Positions 24,795-35,500 of a stretch of DNA of 64,000 nucleotides are shown here, in pieces. The position numbers and the translations under genes were made by a program. Numbering within the stretch: the stretch's first letter is position 1; each line of letters begins with the position of its first letter. The notes below the pieces were generated by a model. That model was not told the origin of the DNA. It did no database searches and saw nothing but the letters and a program-made list of their open reading frames with translations. The DNA is taken from NCBI RefSeq assembly GCF_921293095.1, contig NC_060254.1, forward strand, positions 5,208,001-5,272,000, read 5' to 3'. This stretch comes from Ischnura elegans (Eukaryota; Arthropoda; Insecta; Odonata; Coenagrionidae).

Positions 24795-25170
24795 GAATGA
24801 TACCCCGCAAGCCGCCTAAAAGGCGTGTGGCAGGGGGTGTTAGGACACCGACCGTCTACGCATAAAAAATGAAGTGCTCTACCAAGTTTGGACTAGCGTT
24901 TATTAAAGTCCTTTATGGTTGGGGGAAAAAACTAATTCCCATATCTATCCGTTCGGCAAAACATCTCTCTTAATTTATCGCTTCTATCGGACCTGGAAAT
25001 ATAGTGTGGCTCTAATATTATGTTCTCTGTGTCGCTCTTAAAGATATCCATTTTCAATTGTTCAAGCAATCTAAGCCTAGCGCGTTATTGAGTTATCCGA
25101 AGAATTTTTCAAATTTTTATCCATCAATTCTAATTTGGGCCAATGTGATTTTCGTATTTTCATTAACGTT
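24795..25170 (-). mobile_element. GTAGAT-tailed LINE, C-terminal part, antisense
   Basis: The minus strand carries the 3' tail at 24795-24860. Upstream in the element (25035-24930) it reads EPHYISRSDRSDKLRE then CRTDRYGNSFFP, the clearest copy of this conserved motif in the window. Related copies lie at 22690, 30391 and 62990. Confidence 0.8.
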
Positions 25171-25329
25171 GTGCAAGCATTAAAAGGGTATGTCACACTC
25201 AAAGAGCGAAATAGTACTAGTCGACTCATCCAAAATTTTACAATAAAAGCTTTCATGTTAAAAGGAAATTTTTAAAATAATGTTGGGATCGAAAAATCCA
25301 AAATTAGTATTTTAAGGGACGTGTGTTAA

Positions 25330-25800
25330 ATTGGGCGTGTACTACGAACGGTACAGTGCGGAGTGCTCAGTAATCATTACAGCGTAACACATTCGAGTGC
25401 AGGCGTATATACCACGAGAAGAGAAGACGGGAGGTACCCATACTGTGTGTGTGTGTCATTGGGGGTGTGGTTGGGAGGTCAGGTCAAATGCTTGCAGCGT
25501 TGGAATGCATGGATGCAGTGTCGCGTGTGTGAAGATGCCTTCGGCGTGTCAATCGATAGGAGCAGCACACGGGACACCAACCACGCGAGGGTGGGCGGGG
25601 GGAGGGGGGAGAAAAAATGTGAGACTGGTTTATTTTTAGATTCGCCGTGTGCCCCACTCTCTCTCTCTCTCTCTCTCGTCCATTTTTTAGTTTATTTCTC
25701 ACCTCGGGGGCATTTTCACGTGTCGTGACGCGAAGGAGGAGGTCACGCGGGAGAGATATTCCAGCAGCCAACTTCCCATGTCCAGGCATCTCATAAATGG
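25330..25800. other. GC-rich stretch with simple repeats
   Basis: A GTGTGTGTG run lies near 25445, a G-rich block near 25590-25610 and a (CT)n microsatellite at 25656-25678. A TATATA occurs at 25407. The block may be regulatory or a degenerate repeat; nothing decisive is visible. Confidence 0.35.
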
Positions 25801-26150
25801 AGACGAAATGGACCCCACATCAATGATCAGTGCAGCTGAAATTTAACAAATGGGCTCGTTTACCATGCTTCATATTATTTAGAATGTGTCATTATACACT
25901 GTGTAATTATTATAATATGTCTTCTACTGCAGAAACGTTTGCACTCGATTGTATCCCTGTACCTGGGGAGGTTTGCGATACACGCCCGATGTACCAAATC
26001 CTAATTTTGGAATCTAATGGTTTTAATCCTAATTAAGAATTTTCAATCGCAACTTTGAAAGGAAGGGAAATATAAATTATGATGAATAATGTCTCCTCCC
26101 TCGTGCAGATATTTTTACATAACTTTGAAATTTAAAAAAATAAAAAGGTG

Positions 26151-26350
26151 CCGCCCATTTTTCATGAGCTAGTGACGTCAATGGAGTTCTATCTCATAAA
26201 CTCGTTCAGAAAGACCCGATTCTTGACGGGCTCATTGGAGTGCCAATGACAACAAACAACGCGAGACGGATACGCGAGGCGCATGAGAAGCAGTGAGCCG
26301 CTCGACGAGAGTCAGTGACGTCATTAACTTATCAGCCGAAGTTCGTCTAT
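26151..26350 (+). repeat. CRE-bearing repeat family X, copy 1
   Basis: It aligns with 37071-37325 (same strand) and 56010-56205 (opposite strand). Shared landmarks are TTTTCATGAG near the start, CTCGTTCAG..AGA, GAGACGGAT and GTCAGTGACGTCATTAACTT near the end. TGACGTCA occurs at 26173 and 26316, with a third at 26726 just downstream. The similarity is moderate, so the copies are old. Their nature (DNA element or coding remnant) is unresolved. Confidence 0.5.
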
Positions 26351-27515
26351 TTTTCATCATGAATAGCTCGAGAAGGAGGCGATGGATCGCGATTACGAAA
26401 TAATGCGGATCTCTTTTTATTTTTCAAACTCAATGGCAATCGAAAACAATAAAAAATTGGTGAATGAGTTAATTCGATGGTATTTATCAACGTTCAGCGG
26501 AAGGAGGCCAACTATAATTAGTCTTCCTTCTCAATTTCGGAGATGGAAGCAGGATTTCTTTCAAAAATGTCGCCCTCTTGAGTCAGCACACGCGGCTTCA
26601 AAACTCGGAACATCACACTTATCATGAATATCACGGAACTCGTCATGAAACAGAAGCGCAAGAAACAGTGGACCACGGCAATTAAGGAGTAACTGAGAAG
26701 TTGTGACTCGATCGGAATGACTTTGTGACGTCATCACCTCGCCTTAGCAAGAGTTAAATCTATCGATACTTCGTTGCGAGTATAGCGGGAAGTACGCGAC
26801 GGATCGGAAAAGGGAAAAATACTAGTCTCTTAATTCTTCATGGGCCGTAATACTTCATCTTTATCTAACAAAATTTTTTAAATAGGTAACCTAAATTTAG
26901 AACACGAACCACATAAATTACAGTCTTCGGCACTAATCTATTGAAATTTCAAATGGTCCAAAATAATTCATATTAATCTAAATTTGTACTCAAGGAAATT
27001 CCATGATATCTTATTTCTCGCAGAAAAGCAGATTTCAGTTAAATTGACGATAGAAGGGGTCACCATGTTGATGAATAGAAGTATAATAGTACTTATTCTA
27101 AATGGATTAAGCTGTTATTTCTCATCTTCTTCAGCCATGTTGGTCTAGTTAATTGAGTGTTAATATGTGAACTGTGAGTTGTGTGAATTTTAGCCGTTGT
27201 TTTCCAACTTCGGAAGATTTTTATAGATGGTAAATCATCTTCAAGCGTTAAAATTACAGTAATTCTTGGTACGTGTTTGATGTACGGCTAATTATCGTTA
27301 GTTTCGTATAATTTAACGTTTGAACAAACGTTATTATCGGGCGCCAGTTCCTAGGGAAGCTTACGCGTGTTCTTGGGGCAGGACGGTGGGGGCGAAACGG
27401 GAAAGTAAGAAAAAATGGGAAAAAGGAATGATGGGGTGAAGAGATAACTCTATGTTAACACTGCGGCGATCATCATCAAAAATTACTTGAAGGCTGGGTC
27501 GCTTGGTTTATTTGT

Positions 27516-28933
27516 AAGACATTGGCCGTGTTCCAATCCACCGTAAATGCGCTCTTGCGCTCTTACCCGCACTTTTGGATCGTCACATTTCGGAAGTGAC
27601 GTCACGTAGTGCGATTCCAATCCGCTCTACGTTCTGCTCTGAAGAGCGCATAATCGAAGAGCACGAGAGAGCGCAAGGATCCACCCTTACTCGCTCTTCA
27701 GCCCTTCGTCTACCGCCGTTGAGGTGGAATTTTCGTGGATTCGGATGGGATTTGATTCGGAGCAATGATTCGATTCTCTAAATCGTTTATAAGGAATCGA
27801 GTGAATATCGAATCCGAATGAATCTTGAATAGATGTGAAATTAAGGGTGTCCAGCGACCGGGAAAGTCGGGAATTATGCATGAATTTTTTATCCAACCCG
27901 GAACTGTAGAAACGTTTATATCAAATTCATTTCACAGATAATTTTTCCAGTTCAACGCCCATTATCTGGTTAAAATGTAATTGTTGTAGATTTAGGTGCA
28001 ATAGCTAAGAAGAGTTTTTTCAGCCGCAACGAAACGTGCAATGTCAGACGATACAACAGAACCGAAATTTACTAATATATGTACTCTATCTGAATGAATG
28101 TAAATATCTAACTATGTACTCAAGTAAGATTCAAAAGAATGCCAGGTGACGTCGACATCTAGTTACGAGTTTGAAGCAGCTCGTCAGGCTTGCTTTGAAT
28201 AATGTCAATGCTAACAAACGTATTTCTTTTCCTTGTAAATACATTAATATGATATAACATGAAATTACTGCAATGGTTTAAAAATCATGTAAGAGATTCG
28301 GGTGTATTAAAAATCGTATCTATTCCAGTAATCACGTAAGATTAATCTGGGAATTTGTAAAATTTCCCTGGAGAAGCTGGAATTATGCATGAAGTTTTCT
28401 GCTTTGGCTGGATGCCCTAAATCTGTCGACTTACCGCATTTCAAATATTATGACGGGTACCTATTTACAGTGATTATAATTTTTCATTTTAACGACATCT
28501 TCAATAAATTGTTTTCAGATATAAAAACCACTTAAATTTGTCTGAATGCACGAAATTGGTTGCCTACAAGAAATTAGTAGCCTACAATTGATAAAACTGT
28601 CGCCTATGCCGTAGGTATTTTATTCGTTATAACTTCTGCAATTCCATTTATAAGTACATGTAAGCATATATATAAGTACATATATTTATAAGGCATTTAA
28701 TTATTGCAACACTCACTCCATAACAACAACCACAACAACAACATTGCACTATTTTCTTACCCTCCAAATTTGTTACTCAACTTTTTTTCAGTTTCGAACT
28801 CTGCCACTTGACAGTGGTGGCACTACTTGCAATCAGAGCAGGAAAGAGTGGGAAAGAGCGAAAGAGCCGTTAAGAGCGTAAGAGCGCAAGAGCGTAGAGT
28901 GCACCCTATGCATTGGAACACGGCCATTGTCTT
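27516..28933. mobile_element. 1.4-kb TIR element with GAGCG-rich ends
   Basis: The left end AAGACATTGGCCGTGTTCC and the reverse complement of the right end (AAGACAATGGCCGTGTTCC) match over about 25 bases. Both subterminal zones are rich in GAGCG/CGCTC units (GCGCTCTTGCGCTCTTA at left). A CRE palindrome lies at 27597. The interior shows no transposase, so it is a non-autonomous DNA transposon. A LINE fragment begins immediately after its right end. Confidence 0.8.
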
Positions 28934-28940
28934 CATGTGA

Positions 28941-29478
28941 TTGGGCTTCAAAAAAGACTACTTACGTAAAAGTATACTGCACCTAAAAATTCATTCAAAT
29001 TTAAAGAAAACAACAAACTATTTGAGTTTTTCTTTCGTGTCACATATTCAATTTGTTTTTGTAATTCATTTTCACACTACCCCTTTTCATCCAACTGCGT
29101 CTAGATTCTGGAACTCTCTTCCGCCAAATATAAAGTCGTCACAATCACTTAAGTCGTTTAAAAGAAGGCTGTACTCGTATTTGAAGTCTGGGCTTAATTC
29201 AGTCTCCTAAACTCATTAGAGTTATTATCTTAAAGTTGTAATATTTACAAAAATTTCTACATAAATATGCATATGTATGTGTGTGTTTATTACTGTCTAA
29301 GTTAAAACACATACTTCTGTGTTATTAGTATTGAATATTTTACATATTTTGTATAAATATCAACTACTTGTCAAAATGCCTTTGTTAAGATTGAGAACAT
29401 TTCCTGTATTTTCCATTTTTTTGCTTTCATAGGTTTTACCTAGAGCATAATAAAAATATTCTATTCTATTCTATTCTA
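28941..29478 (+). mobile_element. LINE 3' end with (ATTCT)n tail
   Basis: The 89-codon frame at 28941-29210 contains TASRFWNSLPPNIKSS then LKSFKRRLYSYL, the hallmark last block of CR1/Jockey-class ORF2 proteins (R.WNSLP..I). A 240-bp 3' region ends in AATAAAAATATTCT and a pentamer run (ATTCT)4 at 29458-29478. It is 5'-truncated. Confidence 0.85.
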
Positions 29479-29499
29479 CCCCTCTCCGCCCCATACCTA

Positions 29500-29688
29500 G
29501 GGCAGAACGGGGCAAATGACGCAAAATTTTGATTTTGGGAGAAAAATATATAATTAAGATTTTTTCCTCTGTGTTATTCTATTTTTGTGTTCAATACATA
29601 TAAAAAGGCCTATAAAAATGTGAGGCATATTTTTTGAAGCGTTTTGTGCTTATTTTTCGATGTTTTGAACTTGATCCCCATTCTGCCC
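29500..29688. repeat. Small inverted-repeat element, MITE-like
   Basis: GGGCAGAACGGGG at 29500-29512 is mirrored by CCCCATTCTGCCC at 29676-29688. The spacing of about 190 bp and the G-rich ends suggest a short MITE. No target duplication was identified. Confidence 0.4.
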
Positions 29689-30007
29689 CGGGTTCCCCTT
29701 TATCTGAAGCGGTTATTTTTATATTAAAATTATTTGAGAATTTATAAGAGTATTCATCTCGTTTAAGACATGAGTACGAAAACAACTGTTTGAATATTAG
29801 TGCGCATAGCGGTAAATACTCTTTGGGCGTTATATGTAGCGTAAAAAGTTATTCTTTGAGTGAATAAAACCAGCTGCGTGTTCACTTTAAGGTCCTTTAT
29901 GCCTCACGTATCCATATGCTCAGTCCTGTGACCTCCTATATATCAGCAAAAGTAAACAAACTCATTACCACCCATCCACCAAATAAGTGATGACTTAATT
30001 CCTGAAA

Positions 30008-30229
30008 GTGTTACTAAATCGAGTAAATGGTGGAATCAATTGTTATTTTTTTAATTACGTGGGCACGGCGTTAATTTTAACTTTGACCGTATTTTTCTCG
30101 ATTGAGACCAGCGAGGGGCGAACGGCCTGTAGTGAGTGTAGGGTCATATCATGTCAAGTCAACTGCATGCCTGAATGGCGCCACCACTCCACTAAGTGCA
30201 CCTCAATCGGACGCTCACTGGAGTGTTAA
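30008..30229 (+). CDS. Uncertain small cysteine-rich ORF, 73 codons
   Basis: The frame has a hydrophobic stretch (ALILTLTVFFSIETSEG), then a 36-residue tail with six cysteines spaced C-x2-C-x4-C-x3-C-x10-C-x8-C. This layout resembles a small secreted disulfide peptide. Against it, the start is long and unusual for a signal peptide (a cysteine and polar residues precede the hydrophobic part). No splice signals or codon bias stand out, and it lies in the intron of gene 1. It may be chance. Confidence 0.15.
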   Translation: MLLNRVNGGINCYFFNYVGTALILTLTVFFSIETSEGRTACSECRVISCQVNCMPEWRHHSTKCTSIGRSLEC

Positions 30230-30390
30230 GAGTCACTTTAATGGATGAAGTGGACTCAGGGGAATTTTCCCCAGAATGAATTGCAGTTTAAACCAAAAAG
30301 ATTGCCTCTCGTACCTTGTTCAAATTAGTCATCTGATTAAATGCGTTGGATGAGCAAAATGCAAAGTATTTCATCTTAATCTGCATTCAT

Positions 30391-31135
30391 TTAATCCACG
30401 GACGAAGTGTGGCAGAGGGTGCTAGAACCAAAGCCGATTGCAAGTTGAATGGGTGCGCGTTAATGTAATTTGACTTCCCTAGCATTTCATTTATTGATCG
30501 GAGAAAGAAGAATTCTTCAAAACCGTTCTGTGCTGCATTTTCAGGCATTTTAAAAATCAGAATTTTCATACAGGTCGGAATGAAGACACTTGTCTAATGA
30601 AGAGACAATTTCTAATTAATTCTAGGTTAAATAAATACTTAGGACAACATATTGTTAGAGCATTTCAAATAATTCGAACATCGTTACTCAAATAAAACTT
30701 GGGCCCTTAGCCGCACTACTTTTTGAGCTATTGGGAGGGAGGGGGGGGAATCGAAATTGAAATCAAATCACATGGAAGTGGTTGAATGCGTTTGACTCAA
30801 ACAGCAGTTTGTCTGAAACATATTTGCATCTTTCGACCCATTTCACGTCCTGAATCTCATCTCACTCTTACTGTTTAAGTCCCTCATTAACATCGTGGAA
30901 AAAAGAATCTTCATTGAAATCCTTTCGTTAAAATACCCCTCTTATGTAATCGTTTCTGTGGGACCTGAAAGTATAGTGAGGTTCTAAGATTACATTCTCC
31001 GTGTAACTTTGAAAGATATGGATTGTCACTCCTCAAGCAATGCAAGTCTGGGGCGTGGCCTCCGAGCCTCAGGCAGATCCCACTCCAAATCGTATATTTT
31101 CTGTGTAACGTTTTCTGTACGATCACGGCAGTTTT
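30391..31135 (-). mobile_element. GTAGAT-tailed LINE, decayed, antisense
   Basis: The tail (GTGTGGCAGAGGGTGCTAG at 30406-30424) and the C-terminal coding zone (30915-31110, reading LRSDNPYLSKL then ECNLRTSLYF) align with 24795-25170. About 300 bases between them do not align and may be a further insertion. Confidence 0.6.
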
Positions 31136-31959
31136 TTTTAACTAATCACGCTGCTTTCCTTTGTATTTAATTTCATTCCAGTATTTTTTCGCCTCCATTT
31201 ATGCCAACGCGTTGGTAAATTTCTTTTTCCCCTCTTGAAATTTCCTCCAAGTCAATGGAATGGAATGAATGCAACGGAAGCAATTAACTCGGGGAACATA
31301 TTTTTTGGATTTATGAAAAGGTTTTTATTGAGTTTTAACCCTAAAAATGACGGAAAACGCTTCGTTCGATTACATCAACGAGTACTCCGTAGGAACGTTA
31401 TAGGTAGAGGGAAAAGCGTTGAATACACGCAATACAAATGTTCTAAACACGCAGTTAATCCATGAAATATAACACAGATTTTAAGCCAATCATGTAGAAA
31501 ACGTACAGAGCCCTCTAAAAATTAATAGTTTTAAATGTTATACTTATCCAGTATGATATAATACTTATGTTTTTCATATTGCAACGCATTGGGTAGAAAG
31601 ATAACTAATGTAATGAACGCGCTGCTTATTTTTTGCTGCGAAGTTTAAATGCGCTTATTCCCATTGAACTGACACCTCGCCTGTAAATATTAGCGATTCA
31701 ACATTTGCACGATGGCATTTGCCTCCTTGACGATCCGTCTTCCTGATAAATGGATAATGAATATTGCAAAGCGAGGGACTGTCCGATGGGGTCTCCCACT
31801 AAATGGTTTCCCGACGCGCGCTTCAAATAGTTGGTAGTTTCGCGATTTTCATCCCAAATGATTGATTTTCACCCCAATGTCCACTGCGTCTGCAAAGGAG
31901 ACACCCGTGAAAACCTCTCTCGCATCACAAGTCAAGGAAGCATTATTTCTAACGAAAGT

Positions 31960-32110
31960 CCTCGAGAATTTATGAGAACGTGTTCCTTTTCACGGTCTTC
32001 AAAATGGCGTGCTCCCCGCTGTATTCGTCTGTTTCTCATCTAGCGCACATTACTATTTTCAGACCTTCCAATAATAATGGGAGAGACATTCACTCATGTA
32101 GGACATTCAC
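31960..32110 (+). repeat. Direct repeat, unit 1
   Basis: CCTCGAGAATTTATGAGAACGTG through CCAATAATAATGGGAGAG matches 32761-32940 with moderate divergence (shared ATGGCGTGCTCCC/ATGTCGTGCGCCC and CTAGCGC-CATT blocks). The two units lie 800 bp apart in the same orientation. Just beyond, 32146-32170 is the 25-base match to the SINE-like repeat at 1729-1753. Confidence 0.55.
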
Positions 32111-32760
32111 TACAATATCGTCGCTTCCGGTTTCCAGCAGACTGACCGACGCCGGGTTTCTCTCCACCCTTTCTCCCTTCTTTGTCCACCCCCTTCCAAT
32201 TCAAGCGATATGCTTTACCACCTACAAATACCACACATCCACGAATGTAACAATATGTTGATGACTTTCCGTTGGGCCGATAAATGTGCTGTCGTCACCC
32301 AACTACCTAAATGGATTTACGAACGCCACCACCCGTGTTGCTGTCAAGCAAAGAGATCCTATTTTCACAGAAGAATGGGGATGGTAATAACAATTTATAT
32401 TCGTTCTGATATCATCCATTGAATTTTTAAAATTTCCAATGTTATTCTTTGCGAATGCAAATACTCCATTTTATAATTATAGAGAGGAAATGGATCGCTT
32501 GAAACCTGTCGCCGCGCGGCGGAGATTTTTGAAAACCGCTTGAAAAGCGCTGCGATTGAAATGAAGCATAAACATCCATGTAAAGCAATATTAGTGATAT
32601 GATGTATATGGAATGAATTTATGATTTATAAATTAAACTTCTGCGAGAGGACGGACCTCCACTGTAGTCCCTCAATTGACTACGCAATTGTGTTTATCAA
32701 CGGTGACGCTCTACGCCAGGAGACAGACACCACGGGGCACAAACGCATCTGGTGAATGAT

Positions 32761-32940
32761 ATTCCTCGAGAATTTATTAGTACGTGACATTTCGCTCGTG
32801 TTGCGGTGGGAAGCGTTTAAAATGTCGTGCGCCCTGCGGCATTCATTTGTTTATCCTCTAGCGCGCATTCCTATTTTTACTCGTTCCAATAATAACGTGA
32901 GAGACGCTCACACTTGTCTTGCACTCTATATTCACTGAAA
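32761..32940 (+). repeat. Direct repeat, unit 2
   Basis: Diverged partner of 31960-32110. It could be a local duplication or two copies of one dispersed element. No coding capacity is shared. Confidence 0.55.
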
Positions 32941-33415
32941 TGCAAGCGACAACTAATAAAAAAAAGGCACGAACGTGACGTGGCACGCTTCTCTCCCTCT
33001 CGCGGCGGGCGGCCGTGCTAAGTGAGCACTCTTAAGCTGCGCGCCGCGAGGCTCACTTTTTTCCTCTTTCTCCCTTCTTTTGTTTTCCGAGAAATCTGAG
33101 CACTCGAGACGAACGACGAAGAGGCAAAGCGCAAACACGGGACTACTCACACTCACTGAAGGGGGAACAGGGGGGGGGCCTCCATCCCCCCTTCTCCACC
33201 ACCGTAATTGAGGACGCCTTGCCGCCCATTTAACTTACTCGTGTGTACATTGATCATGGACTGGGGACAGGTCAGGTCCCAGCAAATGGACCCGGCGCGG
33301 CGCCCACGTATTATAAATATTATACGTCTTCCTCCATGTTTTAAGAAACTAGATGGGAGCATGAGTTATAAATATAGGACACAGTCTCAGGCGTTACTTT
33401 GTGGAACTGCTTCAT

Positions 33416-33585
33416 CGTAAAATAAAATACTTTGTTTTATTCCACACTTTATTTTAAATAGTATCACATATCATCATTTATTGTCATATGTCATCAGGAT
33501 AATAGCATGATATGCAGAAACCCGGGTCGTACTATTGAAAATAAAGTGTGGAATAGAACAAAGTGTTTTTATTTTATTTTATGAG
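33416..33585. repeat. Penelope-like terminal repeat, inverted arrangement
   Basis: Arms of about 45 bases (TAAAATAAAATACTTTGTTT at left; AACAAAGTGTTTTTATTTTA at right) are inverted repeats, with TTCCACACTTTATTTTAAAT facing AAATAAAGTGTGGAATAG. The centre holds a minus-strand CCTGATGACA and a plus-strand GAAACCCGGGTCGTAC. AAATAAAGTGTGGAATA next to a GAAACC..GGTCGTAC core is what I know from arthropod Penelope-like 3' ends. Confidence 0.5.
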
Positions 33586-34130
33586 TTAGAAATAAGTCAT
33601 TCGTAATCTGAACCGCCAGTCGGTCTCCCCAAATCCATCGGATTCATAGCATTTCAACGTCTTTATCGCGATTAATACAATCAATTGCAAAATTTGAGAA
33701 ACAATAGTTCGCTGTGGACTCATTGCTTTGCTATGGACATTCTGGAAAACCAATTGAAAAGTGATCACTCAAAGTGGCCACCGGATAAATACACAGCGAA
33801 AAAGGGGTGCGTCACCTCCTCCAGTATATACGATATTTATGTAATGCCGTTTGTGTAAGCAGCAGTCCTGCTTTTCTGCCGCTTTGGATTCCAACGCCCC
33901 CTGGTGGGAAGTCGTAGAGGAGTGATGCGGGCGCTGGACGTTGTTCCCGCAATTGCACGCCGCCTTCAGGGGTTGTAGAGGTATTTTGAATTGAAAGAGG
34001 TCATTCGGTCAAAGTAAAGGGAATTCCACTCTCATGAAAAACTCAAACCATGCTCACCTAATGGGGTCGTTCTATCAGACCCAATTATCACCCTACATTA
34101 AAAGAATGCGACAGATTGAATGGAAATATA
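33586..34130. other. Unassigned intronic sequence
   Basis: No gene or repeat was recognised. Confidence 0.35.
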
Positions 34131-34785
34131 AATAGGGTGGTTTCCTATTATTTTGTTATTGCCTAAATCGAAGGATTATTACTCCTGGAGTACGTATTTC
34201 ACGCTTCTAGATTTTTAAATGACGATATCTATTTTTCGCGATTAAACGAAAAGTGAAAATTTTCAAGCTCGCGAAAACACGACGGCTGAGTAGGAATGCT
34301 GGGAAAAGTCCGTGTGACGTCATTCTGGTTCCCGCTGCCGCCCTATGAGGTGACCTTGGGCGCTGATACGACATATGCTGCTAGCAGGTAGCAGAGTACG
34401 CCGCTATCAGGTAGCACTTGGCTTAAATAAGGATTATTATTACTCTGTTAAACGAAGGAAACTTTCCGAACCTAGCTAATTTTAATGGGTGATTATTAAG
34501 AGATGTTTCCCTGAGCTCTGTGCGTCATGCATGAATTGGTTATCTCAGGCGATATAAAACTCCTATCAACTCGTATAGAAACTAGGTCCATGTGACGTCA
34601 CGTGAAGTGGTATCGCATGGGCGCCAATCCGGCCTTTTTCAAATGAGGATAAAATTGACCATTGCCATTCGTCTAAACTGTGATTTCTAAAACCAAATAA
34701 TTTGTATATTATGAATACACTAATGGTGGGTAACGAATAGCAATCAATGCCTTTCGTTTTCTTTGATGAAGGAAACTACCCTATT
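34131..34785 (+). mobile_element. 650-bp TIR element (family M), copy C, both ends intact
   Basis: The best complete copy: AATAGGGTGGTTTCC at 34131 and GGAAACTACCCTATT ending at 34785. CRE palindromes lie at 34315 and 34593. Total 655 bp, no reading frame that would suit a transposase. It serves as the reference for orientation in this annotation. Confidence 0.92.
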
Positions 34786-34865
34786 ACGGATAATGAAAAA
34801 TCCTCCTAAAAACCCTACATTCTGATTTCTATTAATTAGTTAAATTGTGGGAAAGAAGAGAGGTT

Positions 34866-35190
34866 TCAATGGAAATGTGATGGTGCAGAAGAATGAAGAA
34901 AATTAAATGAATGGACCTTGTCAGTAATGAGGAAGTGCTAAGAAGAGTGGGAGAAAAAAGAAGTCTTCTAAAACATCTCAAAGAAGAAGACGGGCGAATC
35001 GGCTCGACATGATGGCTTGATGAATGTGATCGTTGAAGGACAAGGCACGTGAAAGAATTTAAATGAAGGCCCAAAATAAACCACATAATATTGGTTAAGA
35101 AAGGATTTTATGGAGAAGAAATGACATCAGAATCAGGAATTTAGTGGAGAACTGCTTCAAAGCAAAACTTGGATTGTTGATTTATGCTGA
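34866..35190 (+). mobile_element. RTE-like LINE fragment, sense
   Basis: Across two frames the sequence gives MKKIKWMDLVSNEEVLRRVG and then EKRSLLKHLK, the same block as at 1230-1330. The 3' tail (GAGAACTGCTTCAAAGCAAA) follows at 35145-35165. It begins about 80 bp after copy C of family M. Confidence 0.7.
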
Positions 35191-35239
35191 GGCTCATGGG
35201 ATTGCGTTGCCAGGCAATAAAAATAAATTCATCTCGAAA

Positions 35240-35420
35240 TCCTCGCCCGACACGCCAATTGGACATGTGGGCGGGTGGTGACGTCATTTCGCAGTCCAAT
35301 GACGAGCGCGAATCCGAGAAGTCTTGATCGCATGGCCCACCAATCACGTTTTAATGAATATGGCGCCCGAAATACGAGAAAGCAGAGGCAGCCAGAGAGA
35401 GAGAGAGAGAGGGCCTTATA
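35240..35420. promoter_or_regulatory. Candidate regulatory block: CCAAT boxes around a CRE
   Basis: CCAAT occurs at 35255, 35296 and 35340, and TGACGTCA at 35279, within a GC-richer patch containing GGGCGGG. A (GA)n run ends it (35394-35412). CCAAT/CRE clusters are typical of NF-Y/CREB-driven promoters. No exon starts downstream, so this could equally be part of an unrecognised repeat. Confidence 0.3.
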
Positions 35421-35432
35421 CGCTCTTGCGTT

Positions 35433-35500
35433 CAGTGGCGGCTCGTGAGTCAAATGCTGGGAGGGGCACACTCTTCTAGGGGGTCAAAATTTTTGAATAT
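35433..35500 (+). mobile_element. Left end of a hAT-type MITE
   Basis: CAGTGGCGGCTCGTGAGT followed by a GGGAGGGGCAC segment is the standard left end of a widespread hAT MITE group. The matching right end was not found, so the element is truncated or its right end has eroded. Confidence 0.5.

Noticed and set aside
25397..25728. Overlapping 80-121-codon frames in the GC-rich block
   Set aside because: Three overlapping frames on both strands over simple repeats, with no conserved motif or splice logic.
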